From Gerris lacustris (lineage: Eukaryota; Arthropoda; Insecta; Hemiptera; Gerridae): a stretch of DNA of 64,000 bases. The DNA lies in contig OX578281.1 in the NCBI GenBank assembly GCA_951217055.1, positions 10,820,447 to 10,884,446 of the forward strand, written 5' to 3'. A program made the position numbers and the translations under genes. A model generated the notes under the pieces. It did not search any database, had not been told where the DNA came from, and saw only the letters and a program-made list of their open reading frames with translations. Below are positions 46,238 to 58,379 of the stretch, piece after piece (the first letter of the stretch is position 1; every line of letters begins with the position of its first letter).

Positions 46238-46525
46238 ACAGTCCAGAAGATAGCGTGCAAAAAAGTATCGGACTAACATCAAGCTAAAATTTTGTGTATA
46301 AGAATCGTTAAGAGTATGAGGTTGGCTAAGTTCGTCAGCGGGACAGGCATTTGAAAAAAGATAAACAGGTGGGGAGCGACCGTGTCCTGCCCTTTTTGGT
46401 GGACAATGTGATTTTCATGATCATGGGTACGAAATTAGTTAGTAGACCAAAAATCAAGTTGATGGTAGTTTGTCACTTAATAGGTGACCTCTTTGATTTG
46501 GAGAATTATTTGACAAACTAACATA
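46238..46525 (+). repeat. F7 single-arm copy
   Basis: Matches the left arm of the 28131 foldback: AGATAGCGTGCAAAA, AACATCAAGCTAAAATTTTG, GAGCGACCGTGTCCTGCCC, ATTTTCATGATCATGGGTAC, GATTTGGAGAATTATTTGAC. No opposite arm follows. Confidence 0.7.
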
Positions 46526-47071
46526 AAAGGACTATTATACACAAGGGAACCAGGTTCGCAGATCTCGGTTTGCAAGAACCAAGTTCGCACAAACAGGCGG
46601 TTTGTGGAGGTTGAAAGTGCTAAGCTCGTGACGAACTTGGTATTGCATCAGATTCCCATGAGTATATGTGGCTTTAAGTGTCAATTCATGCTTATACTAC
46701 TCTTATGGGCCTGGCATTTGCAAAGGGTATATTTGCTGAAAGACTAGAGGTTGGGATATGGAAAAAAGGTTTCCTCATGGGACCCAAATGCCGAGTTGGA
46801 GTGTTAGTGCTTGGGGGTGCTTTGTTTTCTATTAAGATACTCTTATAGAAGAAGTGAATCTAACGTCAATTCTTGAATGCGTTTTTTTCAATTATGAAAA
46901 AATTTAGTTACACTACATTATTTGTTGACAGAAATACATCTTTAATCTTTTAGTTAGTAAGTAGTTTTTTTTGGTTTTGTATAAATTCAAACTAATAAAA
47001 TAGTTACTTTCTTCTCTTTTTCAAATATTTAAGTTTTAAGTAGTCTTCTTACTACGGAAAGATTAAATTTT
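46526..47071. other. Interval without recognised gene
   Basis: Unique; GGTTCGCAGATCTCGGTTTGC and CAAGTTCGCAC repeats near 46552-46590 are the only visible structure. Confidence 0.35.
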
Positions 47072-47168
47072 AATTTAAATCATATTATAATTGTCATTAA
47101 CTACGGGAGACATACAGAGAAATATTGACCCAAGCACCAGGGCTTGAACCACGGGTCTCCTATATATC
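47072..47168 (-). repeat. Left arm of an inverted tRNA-like repeat
   Basis: The reverse complement matches 47266-47363: GTAACGGATATATAGGAG, CGTGGTTCAAGCCCTGG, TTTCTCTGTATGTCTCCCGTAG and TTAATGACAATTATAATATG. It carries the B box GGTTCAAGCCC, but its own 5' half lacks the tRNA A box. Confidence 0.65.
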
Positions 47169-47227
47169 CGTTACTGGCAAGCTTGGATTCGGGACTTGGT
47201 CTCGGTAACGACAGAGAAAGATCATTC

Positions 47228-47309
47228 TCCAGTATAGCTCAGTTGGTAAGAGCGCCTGTAACGTTAACGGATATATAGGAGGCACGTGGTTCAAGTCCTG
47301 GTACTGGGG
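47228..47309 (+). tRNA. tRNA-like sequence with an enlarged anticodon loop (probable pseudogene or SINE head)
   Basis: An A box (TAGCTCAGTTGG) and a B box (GGTTCAAGTCC) are both perfect. The acceptor stem TCCAGTA/TACTGGG pairs 7 of 7 with one G-T. D stem is GCTC/GAGC. The anticodon stem CCTGT/ATAGG pairs 5 of 5 with one wobble, but encloses 15 nt instead of 7, so no anticodon can be assigned. The variable loop is 5 nt. The T stem has two mismatches. Total 82 nt. The extra bases look like a TAACG duplication. The inverted partner at 47072-47168 suggests a mobile, tRNA-derived origin over a working tRNA. Confidence 0.45.
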
Positions 47310-47447
47310 TATATTTTTCTCTCTATGTCTCTCGTAGTTAATGATAATTATAATATGATTTACAATAATTTTCACCAGACTAAAAAATATTAAGTAACAA
47401 TTTTACTCAAGCAAGAGCTTAGCAATCGAAAATCTGTATTTCTTTAA
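47310..47447. other. Right flank of the tRNA-like inverted repeat
   Basis: TTTTTCTCTCTATGTCTCTCG..TAGTTAATGATAATTATAAT to about 47363 completes the right arm. The T run after 47310 could act as a Pol III terminator. Then unique DNA. Confidence 0.4.
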
Positions 47448-47975
47448 TAATTGCTACCGAGCGTCGCCAATGTAACGGAAGCCATATGATATTTTTTCTC
47501 CGATCAAAATTTAAAAATTCCAAGGCTGAAATCCGTTTCAGACATCAGGAAACATTATTGGTTCCGTGTCGGTCTGTCTGTCGCTTAATTTTTGCGTTTC
47601 GTGAATCAACATAATATGTTAAAAACTATTCGTCCGATTTTAATACAATTTGGATGGTAGGTCATAATTAGCCTGTTGTTGGGCCCACATAAGTTTCACC
47701 ATCTGCGCTTATTTTTTTCTCTTCTACATGCGCACAAACATACATTTATTTACACCTATATCTTCAAAAGTACTCAGACGTAGTGCTATATGAAGTAGAC
47801 CTCAGATAGCACCAGATTAATTTCAACCATCTGCACTCTTTATCTTCTGCTTAATTGATACTTTCATGTGAAAAAAATCAAAACAGTTCTGGCATTTAAA
47901 AAACGAGGGAAGCAATGAAATAAATTCGACAGTAATGGCTTGTAAAAGTATTAAATCAATAAAGTTCGTGATAAG
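47448..47975 (-). repeat. F5 family copy (reverse), near complete
   Basis: ATTGCTACCGAGCGTCGCC, GTCGGTCTGTCTGTCGC, CATGCGCACAAACATACATT and ACAGTAATGGCTTGTAAAAG. It loses the GCTATGTGCCACAC end. Confidence 0.7.
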
Positions 47976-48420
47976 GTGCGAGAGAGGTGTGATATATCAA
48001 TTTAAAGGTCTTGAAATGAAGAAAAAGAATATGCAACAATTTAAATTTCACACGTAATATTTTCAAGATGGCGGCCAATATGGCGGGTGACTAAAAAAGG
48101 TTTTTAGTAACCATGACATGTTATACATAATAATAATAATAATTTATTTCTTTATTTTTATACAATTACAATAATATTCATTTTTCATAAAAGATATTCA
48201 ATATTAAACTACAACAACTTCTTGAACAAAGGTCTTGAAGTGTAGAAAAAGAATGTACAATTATTAAAATTTTCAAGATGGTGGCCAATATGGTGGATGA
48301 CTAAACATTGTTTTAGTTACCATAACATGTTGTACATCAATTTAAAAGTATTGGAGAGTAGAAAAAGAATATTACTATTAAAATTAGTGTAATTATATTA
48401 CACTTCAAAATTTTAACTTT
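47976..48420. repeat. Diverged ~130-150-bp tandem repeat around AAGATGGCGGCCAATATGG
   Basis: The order AATTTAAAGGTCTTGAAATG, GAAAAAGAATATG, TTTTCAAGATGGCGGCCAAT, GGTGACTAAA, AACCATGACATG repeats two and a half times (from about 48000, 48225 and 48345). A (TAA)n-rich insertion lies at 48130-48160. Confidence 0.6.
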
Positions 48421-49214
48421 AATGTACAGAAACCAGCGATTATCGCCCCACGTACTTACGTGAAGCACGCCTTACTTGTTTTATTAATGCATTTGATTAT
48501 GAATAATATGCAACAAATGATGTTAAATTTATATATCCTGATAATCCTATACAATACCAGCTCCTATGAAAATAACCAGCTCTTATAAAATTGCCTGGCA
48601 GCTGGCTGCAGGTTGGCCGTGGGCCAACCGATACACTCTAGTTTATCCTAAAAATGTTAGATTACGTTACACAAAATTGCTTTTACTAGTTTAAAGTATA
48701 AAATGCATAACCATTTACTTGTTTAATATGCTCTTAGGGTTAGTTTATGCCTGCTTGAAGCCTTAGAATGTAAGGTTGATGGTAGTTTCTCTAGATAATC
48801 TTAAATGTCTTCCTTTGCTTTGCTATGAGCCTTAGACTTCACTCCTTACTGTCTCAGTCCCTTGCGCCATGAGAACTCAAGCTCAAAAGATTAATTGCAT
48901 TGAAATCTCCGCTTTCCTGACAGACCAGCCGTCTCGTTGCGAGAGACATATCTTTTTTTCTTGTACTTGCCTTGGCGTTTTTTCACGTTTCAATCTTCTT
49001 CCTAAACGAGCTTAGCTGACGTTGATGAAAGAGGTAATATAAAATAATAGATCGATAAATTATAAGAGAGTTAATAAGCTACATTTAATAACAGGGTACA
49101 GTTAAAAATGTTGTCTTTTAATCTATTCTACTCTCATATATTAGTTCGTACTGTAAAAGAGCTCGTATTTTAAAGGAAATTAAAGGAAACAGGCTCCAAA
49201 ATATGACATGTATA
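48421..49214. other. Interval without recognised gene
   Basis: Unique sequence; GCAGCTGGCTGCAGG and GGTTGGCCGTGGGCCAACC (48610-48630, a hairpin with a 7-bp GGTTGGC stem) are the visible motifs. Confidence 0.35.
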
Positions 49215-49515
49215 TTATACTGCTTCGCTTCGCTCAGCTCTTATACTACATTTTGCATTTGTTTGAACGCGCTCCAGAACGGCTGAACCGAACGGCACAA
49301 AATTTTGCACGACCGACCACAGGAAGGTATATATCTGAAATGGTGCAAATCGGTACACAAGGGTACCAGGTACGGGGTGCAAAAGTTTTCTCCTGAACGG
49401 CTGAACCGATCCACACAAAATTTTGCACGGTCAATGTGACCAACCACACAAAGGTATAAATCTGAAATGGTCCAAATTGGTATACAAGGGTACAGGGTAC
49501 AAAAGTTAAAATAGT
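49215..49515 (-). repeat. F14 copy 3 (reverse)
   Basis: CTTCGCTTCGCTCAGCTC, then AACGGCTGAACCGA twice, TGTGACCAACCACA and GTACAGGGTACAAAAG. Two of the ~125-bp units are retained, mirroring 3011-3450. Confidence 0.65.
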
Positions 49516-50056
49516 TTATTTAACGATATTTACTTGTTTTTTAATGGCTTAATTATTATATTATATTTTAAATTAAAGTTTTGAACTTATTAATATGATT
49601 ATTAATAATGTTTGTTGTTACTGAATTTAATGAGACCAAAGGTTAGGTAATTATTGGGCTCAACAAGTTGTGCAAGTCTGTTTTCTCTTACCTCATTATC
49701 ATATAGAGTAGTAATAATCCTTTCATCCCCTCCCCAGGGTACTTTTCCAAAACCTTCCTCTTCAACCTGACAACTGTAATATTCAAAACTATTGGAATAC
49801 AAACTTTTATAATACCTCACGATTCAGAGTTGCAACGGGATTACAGAAAAGTTAAGAAGCATAATACCTTTTGTTTCTAAGTTTATGTTGATAATATTTC
49901 ACGGTTTTTTAACGTTCAAAATATTTTAATTCGTCCTAGTTTAGCTTCAGCTAAAGTTATTAAGTTTTCTGTATGCTAATATGAATAATAAGTAAGAAGT
50001 CATCCTACTCGGGAACGCTGCGAGCAGCTACGGATAAATCCTCTGCTCGGGCCATT
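49516..50056. other. Interval without recognised gene
   Basis: Unique AT-rich DNA. Confidence 0.35.
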
Positions 50057-50268
50057 AAGAAAAAAATCGGTCCGAAACAACTCAGACAAAGTTTTTCAAA
50101 TACGAATTCATAATTACTTAGCCCCGTTTTTTTTTTCTTTTCTTAGTTTTCGAGTTTTCGTGGGTACATTTAATTATTATTGAACATTTTATCAAAATTT
50201 ATCATAAAAATAACTTCTCGGTGGGGAATCGAACCCGGCCTCCCCCAAATTTGGAGCTACAATTCATT
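50057..50268 (-). mobile_element. F6 copy C, truncated at the satellite
   Basis: AATCGGTCCGAAACAACTCAG, TCATAATTACTTAGCCCCG, TGGGGAATCGAACCCGG and, after an internal deletion, CCAAATTTGGAGCTACAATT. The next F6 bases expected are TCTCGATTTCGCC; instead the 26-bp satellite begins. Confidence 0.7.
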
Positions 50269-53200
50269 TCTTGTGCTGTTAGTGCAGTTCAACTTCTTGT
50301 GCTGATAGTAAAGTTCAACTTCTTGTGCTGATAGTGAAGTTTAGCTTGTGCTGTTAGTGCAGTTCACTACTTGTCTTGATAGCAAAGTTCAGATTCTTGT
50401 GCTGATAGTACAGTTCAACTACTTGTCTTGATAGCAAAGTTCAGCTTCTTGTGCTGTTAGTGCAGTTCAACTTCTTGTCCTGATAGCTTTGGTGCGGATA
50501 GTGCAGCTCAGCTTCTTGTGCTGTTAGTGCAGTTCAACTTCTTGTCTTGATAGCAAAGTCCAGCTTCTTGTGCTGTTAGTGCAGTTCAACTTCTTGTCTT
50601 GATAGCAAAGTTCAGCTTCTTGTGCTGTTAGTGCAGTTCAACTTCTTGTCTTGATAGCAAAGTTAAGCTTCTTGTGCTGTTAGTGCAGTTCAACTTCTTG
50701 TCTTGATAGCAAAGTCCAGCTTCTTGTGCTGTTAGTGCAGTTCAACTTCTTGTCTTGATAGCAAAGTTCAGCTTCTTGTGCTGTTAGTGCAGTTCAACTT
50801 CTTGTCTTGATAGCAAAGTCCAGCTTCTTGTGCTGTTAGTGCAGTTCAACTTCTTGTCTTGATAGCAAAGTTCAGCTTCTTGTGCTGTTAGTGCAGTTCA
50901 ACTTCTTGTCTTGATAGCAAAGTTAAGCTTCTTGTGCTGTTAGTGCAGTTCAACTTCTTGTCCTGATAGCTTCTGGTGCTGATAGTGCAGCTCAGCTTCT
51001 TGTGCTGTTAGTGCAGTTCAACTTCTTGTCCTGATAGCTTTGGTGCTGATAGTGCAGCTCAGCTTCTTGTGCTGTTAGTGCAGTTCAACTTCTTGTCTTG
51101 ATAGCAAAGTCCAGCTTCTTGTGCTGTTAGTGCAGTTCAACTTCTTGTCTTGATAGCAAAGTTCAGCTTCTTGTGCTGTTAGTGCAGTTCAACTTCTTGT
51201 CTTGATAGCAAAGTTAAGCTTCTTGTGCTGTTAGTGCAGTTCAACTTCTTGTCCTGATAGCTTCTGGTGCTGATAGTGCAGCTCAGCTTCTTGTGCTGTT
51301 AGTGCAGTTCAACTTCTTGTCCTGATAGCTTTGGTGCTGATAGTGCAGCTCAGCTTCTTGTGCTGTTAGTGCAGTTCAACTTCTTGTCTTGATAGCAAAG
51401 TCCAGCTTCTTGTGCTGTTAGTGCAGTTCAACTTCTTGTCTTGATAGCAAAGTTCAGCTTCTTGTGCTGTTAGTGCAGTTCAACTTCTTGTCCTGATAGC
51501 TTCTGGTGCTGATAGTGCAGCTCAGCTTCTTGTGCTGTTAGTGCAGTTCAACTTCTTGTCCTGATAGCTTCTGGTGCTGATAGTGCAGCTCAGCTTCTTG
51601 TGCTGTTAGTGCAGTTCAACTTCTTGTCCTGATAGCTTCTGGTGCTGATAGTGCAGCTCAGCTTCTTGTGCTGTTAGTGCAGTTCAACTTCTTGTCTTGA
51701 TAGCAAAGTTAAGCTTCTCGTGCTGTTAGTGCAGTTCAACTTCTTGTCTTGATAGCAAAGTTCAGCTTCTCGTGCTGTTAGTGCAGTTCAACTTCTTGTC
51801 TTGATAGCAAAGTTAAGCTTCTCGTGCTGTTAGTGCAGTTCAACTTCTTGTCTTGATAGCAAAGTTCAGCTTCTTGTGCTGTTAGTGCAGTTCAACTTCT
51901 TGTCTTGATAGCAAAGTTCAGCTTCCTGTGCTGTTAGTGCAGTTCAACTTCTTGTCTTGATAGCAAAGTTCAGCTTCTTGTGCTGTTAGTGCAGTTCAAC
52001 TTCTTGTCTTGATAGCAAAGTCCAGCTTCTTGTGCTGTTAGTGCAGTTCAACTTCTTGTCTTGATAGCAAAGTTCAGCTTCTTGTGCTGTTAGTGCAGTT
52101 CAACTTCTTGTCTTGATAGCAAAGTTAAGCTTCTTGTGCTGTTAGTGCAGTTCAACTTCTTGTCTTGATAGCAAAGTCCAGCTTCTTGTGCTGTTAGTGC
52201 AGTTCAACTTCTTGTCTTGATAGCAAAGTTCAGCTTCTTGTGCTGTTAGTGCAGTTCAACTTCTTGTCTTGATAGCAAAGTCCAGCTTCTTGTGCTGTTA
52301 GTGCAGTTCAACTTCTTGTCTTGATAGCAAAGTTCAGCTTCTTGTGCTGTTAGTGCAGTTCAACTTCTTGTCTTGATAGCAAAGTTAAGCTTCTTGTGCT
52401 GTTAGTGCAGTTCAACTTCTTGTCCTGATAGCTTCTGGTGCTGATAGTGCAGCTCAGCTTCTTGTGCTGTTAGTGCAGTTCAACTTCTTGTCCTGATAGC
52501 TTTGGTGCTGATAGTGCAGCTCAGCTTCTTGTGCTGTTAGTGCAGTTCAACTTCTTGTCTTGATAGCAAAGTCCAGCTTCTTGTGCTGTTAGTGCAGTTC
52601 AACTTCTTGTCTTGATAGCAAAGTTCAGCTTCTTGTGCTGTTAGTGCAGTTCAACTTCTTGTCTTGATAGCAAAGTTAAGCTTCTTGTGCTGTTAGTGCA
52701 GTTCAACTTCTTGTCCTGATAGCTTCTGGTGCTGATAGTGCAGCTCAGCTTCTTGTGCTGTTAGTGCAGTTCAACTTCTTGTCTTGATAGCAAAGTCCAG
52801 CTTCTTGTGCTGTTAGTGCAGTTCAACTTCTTGTCTTGATAGCAAAGTCCAGCTTCTTGTGCTGTTAGTGCAGTTCAACTTCTTGTCTTGATAGCAAAGT
52901 TCAGCTTCTTGTGCTGTTAGTGCAGTTCAACTTCTTGTCCTGATAGCTTCTGGTGCTGATAGTGCAGCTCAGCTTCTTGTGCTGTTAGTGCAGTTCAACT
53001 TCTTGTCCTGATAGCTTCTGGTGCTGATAGTGCAGCTCAGCTTCTTGTGCTGTTAGTGCAGTTCAACTTCTTGTCCTGATAGCTTCTGGTGCTGATAGTG
53101 CAGCTCAGCTTCTTGTGCTGTTAGTGCAGTTCAACTTCTTGTCTTGATAGCAAAGTTAAGCTTCTCGTGCTGTTAGTGCAGTTCAACTTCTTGTCTTGAT

Positions 53201-56200
53201 AGCAAAGTTCAGCTTCTCGTGCTGTTAGTGCAGTTCAACTTCTTGTCTTGATAGCAAAGTTAAGCTTCTCGTGCTGTTAGTGCAGTTCAACTTCTTGTCT
53301 TGATAGCAAAGTTCAGCTTCTTGTGCTGTTAGTGCAGTTCAACTTCTTGTCTTGATAGCAAAGTTCAGCTTCCTGTGCTGTTAGTGCAGTTCAACTTCTT
53401 GTCTTGATAGCAAAGTTCAGCTTCTTGTGCTGTTAGTGCAGTTCAACTTCTTGTCTTGATAGCAAAGTCCAGCTTCTTGTGCTGTTAGTGCAGTTCAACT
53501 TCTTGTCTTGATAGCAAAGTTCAGCTTCTTGTGCTGTTAGTGCAGTTCAACTTCTTGTCTTGATAGCAAAGTTAAGCTTCTTGTGCTGTTAGTGCAGTTC
53601 AACTTCTTGTCTTGATAGCAAAGTCCAGCTTCTTGTGCTGTTAGTGCAGTTCAACTTCTTGTCTTGATAGCAAAGTTCAGCTTCTTGTGCTGTTAGTGCA
53701 GTTCAACTTCTTGTCTTGATAGCAAAGTCCAGCTTCTTGTGCTGTTAGTGCAGTTCAACTTCTTGTCTTGATAGCAAAGTTCAGCTTCTTGTGCTGTTAG
53801 TGCAGTTCAACTTCTTGTCTTGATAGCAAAGTTAAGCTTCTTGTGCTGTTAGTGCAGTTCAACTTCTTGTCCTGATAGCTTCTGGTGCTGATAGTGCAGC
53901 TCAGCTTCTTGTGCTGTTAGTGCAGTTCAACTTCTTGTCCTGATAGCTTTGGTGCTGATAGTGCAGCTCAGCTTCTTGTGCTGTTAGTGCAGTTCAACTT
54001 CTTGTCTTGATAGCAAAGTCCAGCTTCTTGTGCTGTTAGTGCAGTTCAACTTCTTGTCTTGATAGCAAAGTTCAGCTTCTTGTGCTGTTAGTGCAGTTCA
54101 ACTTCTTGTCTTGATAGCAAAGTTAAGCTTCTTGTGCTGTTAGTGCAGTTCAACTTCTTGTCCTGATAGCTTCTGGTGCTGATAGTGCAGCTCAGCTTCT
54201 TGTGCTGTTAGTGCAGTTCAACTTCTTGTCCTGATAGCTTTGGTGCTGATAGTGCAGCTCAGCTTCTTGTGCTGTTAGTGCAGTTCAACTTCTTGTCTTG
54301 ATAGCAAAGTCCAGCTTCTTGTGCTGTTAGTGCAGTTCAACTTCTTGTCTTGATAGCAAAGTTCAGCTTCTTGTGCTGTTAGTGCAGTTCAACTTCTTGT
54401 CCTGATAGCTTCTGGTGCTGATAGTGCAGCTCAGCTTCTTGTGCTGTTAGTGCAGTTCAACTTCTTGTCCTGATAGCTTCTGGTGCTGATAGTGCAGCTC
54501 AGCTTCTTGTGCTGTTAGTGCAGTTCAACTTCTTGTCCTGATAGCTTCTGGTGCTGATAGTGCAGCTCAGCTTCTTGTGCTGTTAGTGCAGTTCAACTTC
54601 TTGTCTTGATAGCAAAGTTAAGCTTCTCGTGCTGTTAGTGCAGTTCAACTTCTTGTCTTGATAGCAAAGTTCAGCTTCTCGTGCTGTTAGTGCAGTTCAA
54701 CTTCTTGTCTTGATAGCAAAGTTAAGCTTCTCGTGCTGTTAGTGCAGTTCAACTTCTTGTCTTGATAGCAAAGTTCAGCTTCTTGTGCTGTTAGTGCAGT
54801 TCAACTTCTTGTCTTGATAGCAAAGTTCAGCTTCCTGTGCTGTTAGTGCAGTTCAACTTCTTGTCTTGATAGCAAAGTTCAGCTTCTTGTGCTGTTAGTG
54901 CAGTTCAACTTCTTGTCTTGATAGCAAAGTTCAGCTTCTCGTGCTGTTAGCGCAGTTCAACTTCTTGTCTTGATAGCAAAGTTCAGCTTCTCGTGCTGTT
55001 AGTGCAGTTCAACTTCTTGTCTTGATAGCAAAGTTAAGCTTCTCGTGCTGTTAGTGCAGTTCAACTTCTTGTCTTGATAGCAAAGTTAAGCTTCTTGTGC
55101 TGTTAGTGCAGTTCAACTTCTTGTCTTGATAGCAAAGTTCAGCTTCTTGTGCTGTTAGTGCAGTTCAACTTCTTGTCTTGATAGCAAAGTTAAGCTTCTC
55201 GTGCTGTTAGTGCAGTTCAACTTCTTGTCTTGATAGCAAAGTTCAGCTTCTCGTGCTGTTAGTGCAGTTCAACTTCTTGTCTTGATAGCAAAGTTCAGCT
55301 TCTTGTGCTGTTAGTGCAGTTCAACTTCTTGTCTTGATAGCAAAGTTAAGCTTCTCGTGCTGTTAGTGCAGTTCAACTTCTTGTCTTGATAGCAAAGTTC
55401 AGCTTCTTGTGCTGTTAGTGCAGTTCAACTTCTTGTCCTGATAGCTTCTGGTGCTGATAGTGCAGCTCAGCTTCTTGTGCTGTTAGTGCAGTTCAACTTC
55501 TTGTCTTGATAGCAAAGTTAAGCTTCTCGTGCTGTTAGTGCAGTTCAACTTCTTGTCTTGATAGCAAAGTTCAGCATCTTGTGCTGTTAGTGCAGTTCAA
55601 CTTCTTGTCCTGATAGCTTCTGGTGCTGATAGTGCAGCTCAGCTTCTTGTGCTGTTAGTGCAGTTCAACTTCTTGTCCTGATAGCTTTGGTGCTGATAGT
55701 GCAGCTCAGCTTCTTGTGCTGTTAGTGCAGTTCAACTTCTTGTCTTGATAGCAAAGTCCAGCTTCTTGTGCTGTTAGTGCAGTTCAACTTCTTGTCTTGA
55801 TAGCAAAGTTCAGCTTCTTGTGCTGTTAGTGCAGTTCAACTTCTTGTCCTGATAGCTTCTGGTGCTGATAGTGCAGCTCAGCTTCTTGTGCTGTTAGTGC
55901 AGTTCAACTTCTTGTCCTGATAGCTTCTGGTGCTGATAGTGCAGCTCAGCTTCTTGTGCTGTTAGTGCAGTTCAACTTCTTGTCCTGATAGCTTCTGGTG
56001 CTGATAGTGCAGCTCAGCTTCTTGTGCTGTTAGTGCAGTTCAACTTCTTGTCTTGATAGCAAAGTTAAGCTTCTCGTGCTGTTAGTGCAGTTCAACTTCT
56101 TGTCTTGATAGCAAAGTTCAGCTTCTCGTGCTGTTAGAGCAGTTCAACTTCTTGTCTTGATAGCAAAGTTAAGCTTCTCGTGCTGTTAGTGCAGTTCAAC

Positions 56201-57445
56201 TTCTTGTCTTGATAGCAAAGTTCAGCTTCTTGTGCTGTTAGTGCATTTCAACTTCTTGTCTTGATAGCAAAGTTCAGCTTCCTGTGCTGTTAGTGCAGTT
56301 CAACTTCTTGTCTTGATAGCAAAGTTCAGCTTCTTGTGCTGTTAGTGCAGTTCAACTTCTTGTCTTGATAGCAAAGTTCAGCTTCTCGTGCTGTTAGTGC
56401 AGTTCAACTTCTTGTCTTGATAGCAAAGTTCAGCTTCTCGTGCTGTTAGTGCAGTTCAACTTCTTGTCTTGATAGCAAAGTTAAGCTTCTCGTGCTGTTA
56501 GTGCAGTTCAACTTCTTGTCTTGATAGCAAAGTTAAGCTTCTTGTGCTGTTAGTGCAGTTCAACTTCTTGTCTTGATAGCAAAGTTCAGCTTCTTGTGCT
56601 GTTAGTGCAGTTCAACTTCTTGTCTTGATAGCAAAGTTAAGCTTCTCGTGCTGTTAGTGCAGTTCAACTTCTTGTCTTGATAGCAAAGTTCAGCTTCTCG
56701 TGCTGTTAGTGCAGTTCAACTTCTTGTCTTGATAGCAAAGTTCAGCTTCTTGTGCTGTTAGTGCAGTTCAACTTCTTGTCTTGATAGCAAAGTTAAGCTT
56801 CTCGTGCTGTTAGTGCAGTTCAACTTCTTGTCTTGATAGCAAAGTTAAGCTTCTCGTGCTGTTAGTGCAGTTCAACTTCTTGTCTTGATAGCAAAGTTAA
56901 GCTTCTCGTGCTGTTAGTGCAGTTCAACTTCTTGTCTTGATAGCAAAGTTAAGCTTCTCGTGCTGTTAGTGCAGTTCAACTTCTTGTCTTGATAGCAAAG
57001 TTCAGCTTCTTGTGCTGTTAGTGCAGTTCAACTTCTTGTCCTGATAGCTTCTGGTGCTGATAGTGCAGCTCAGCTTCTTGTGCTGTTAGTGCAGTTCAAC
57101 TTCTTGTCCTGATAGCTTCTGGTGCTGATAGTGCAGCTCAGCTTCTTGTGCTGTTAGTGCAGTTCAACTTCTTGTCTTGATAGCAAAGTTAAGCTTCTCG
57201 TGCTGTTAGTGCAGTTCAACTTCTTGTCTTGATAGCAAAGTTCAGCTTCTTGTGCTGTTAGTGCAGTTCAACTTCTTGTCTTGATAGCAAAGTTCAGCTT
57301 CCTGTGCTGTTAGTGCAGTTCAACTTCTTTTCTTGATAGCAAAGATCAGCTTATTGTGCTGTTAGTGCAGTTCAGTGTCTTGTGCTGTTAGTGCAGTTCC
57401 ACTTCTTGTCTTGAGAGTTAAGTTCAGCTTCTTGTGCTGATATTA
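50269..57445. repeat. 7.2-kb satellite of 26-bp units in 52-bp dimers with ~1.45-kb higher-order repeats
   Basis: The dimer is CTTCTTGTGCTGTTAG..TGCAGTTCAA (26) plus CTTCTTGTCTTGATAG..CAAAGTTCAG (26). Its halves are related, so the base unit is 26 bp, about 270 units. Variants TTCAG, TCCAG, TTAAG, CTTCTCG and a 68-bp form (CCTGATAGCTTCTGG..GCAGCTCAG) recur in fixed order. The rare CTTCCTGTGCTG variant falls at about 51922, 53369, 54831 and 56278, spacings of 1447-1462 bp. The first ~250 bp and last ~120 bp are more diverged monomers. No frame of note; function unknown. Confidence 0.95.
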
Positions 57446-58195
57446 GTTTAGTGATCTTTATCGTTTAATAACGGTAAACAGTGTTATTGTATTTAAGTGA
57501 AATTCACTTCTGAATCTGCTATCTAAGCTATCGTTATTTTTTACGGCATTGCAACAATTTTTCTGAACAAATTTTTTGTTAACAGGGTTTCACATGGAAC
57601 ATTGATTACAGGGTAGAAAGGGTGCTTAAGAAAAAGAAGGGGGAGAAGGGGAAAGGGGGTCACACGAGCAGTTTTAGAAGTCTCCTTAAACGGCTTGAAT
57701 ATTGCCGCTTCAGTAAATCCCCGTTCTAACGTTTCAGAACTTACTAATTTTCAGGAATAATCTTTTCTATTCACTAACAAAGGTATTCACTTTTTTAAGA
57801 GTTATAGATTTACTGTTGACAAAAAATAAAACTAGCATAATATCTACATAACTACTCTATGTTACTCCCTTTATCCTTTGTCCTGGACTTTATATCTGTG
57901 TGTACTTGGTCTGACCTTGATTCTGTTTAATGCTAAGTGACCCTTAAAAACTACCTTGTAAGGGCACTGAGCCAAAAAAAAGGGATTTTTGATTGTGAAG
58001 CAAAGAGTTCTAAAGCGGTAATCAATAAAATCTCTCTATTTTTCTCCTCTAGTTAAATTCAACTGCCGGGTGGGTACTGAAATATCACATTATTATCTTA
58101 GGATAAAAGAATAGATTTTCTTCCTGATCATTAAATCTTTTCTTTTTTTGCACGCGGAAAGATAATATTTTATAATTTAAAGAGAAAAGTAATTA
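57446..58195. other. Interval without recognised gene
   Basis: Includes a purine-rich AAGGGGGAGAAGGGGAAAGG stretch near 57638. Otherwise unique. Confidence 0.35.
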
Positions 58196-58375
58196 ATACA
58201 TTCTGCTAATTTATTTGGCACGTGACTTTCTCCCGTCCTAATTCGTATACCTACTCTAATGATATTATGCTTTTACTACATATTATTCAATTTTATTTAA
58301 AAGGCTTCGTCGATTTTATTTAATTTCCCCCCCTTTTTTAAAAACTTTAAAAAATTGTTTTGATTTTTGTATGTG
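58196..58375 (+). repeat. F5 family copy (5' end, forward)
   Basis: ATTCTGCTAATTTATTTGGCACG through ATTGTTTTGATTTTTG. It meets the reverse copy head-to-head. Confidence 0.55.
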
Positions 58376-58379
58376 ATTT

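Noticed and set aside
50269..57445. CRISPR-like array
   Set aside because: Repeats are contiguous, with no unique spacers, in a eukaryotic context; it is a satellite.
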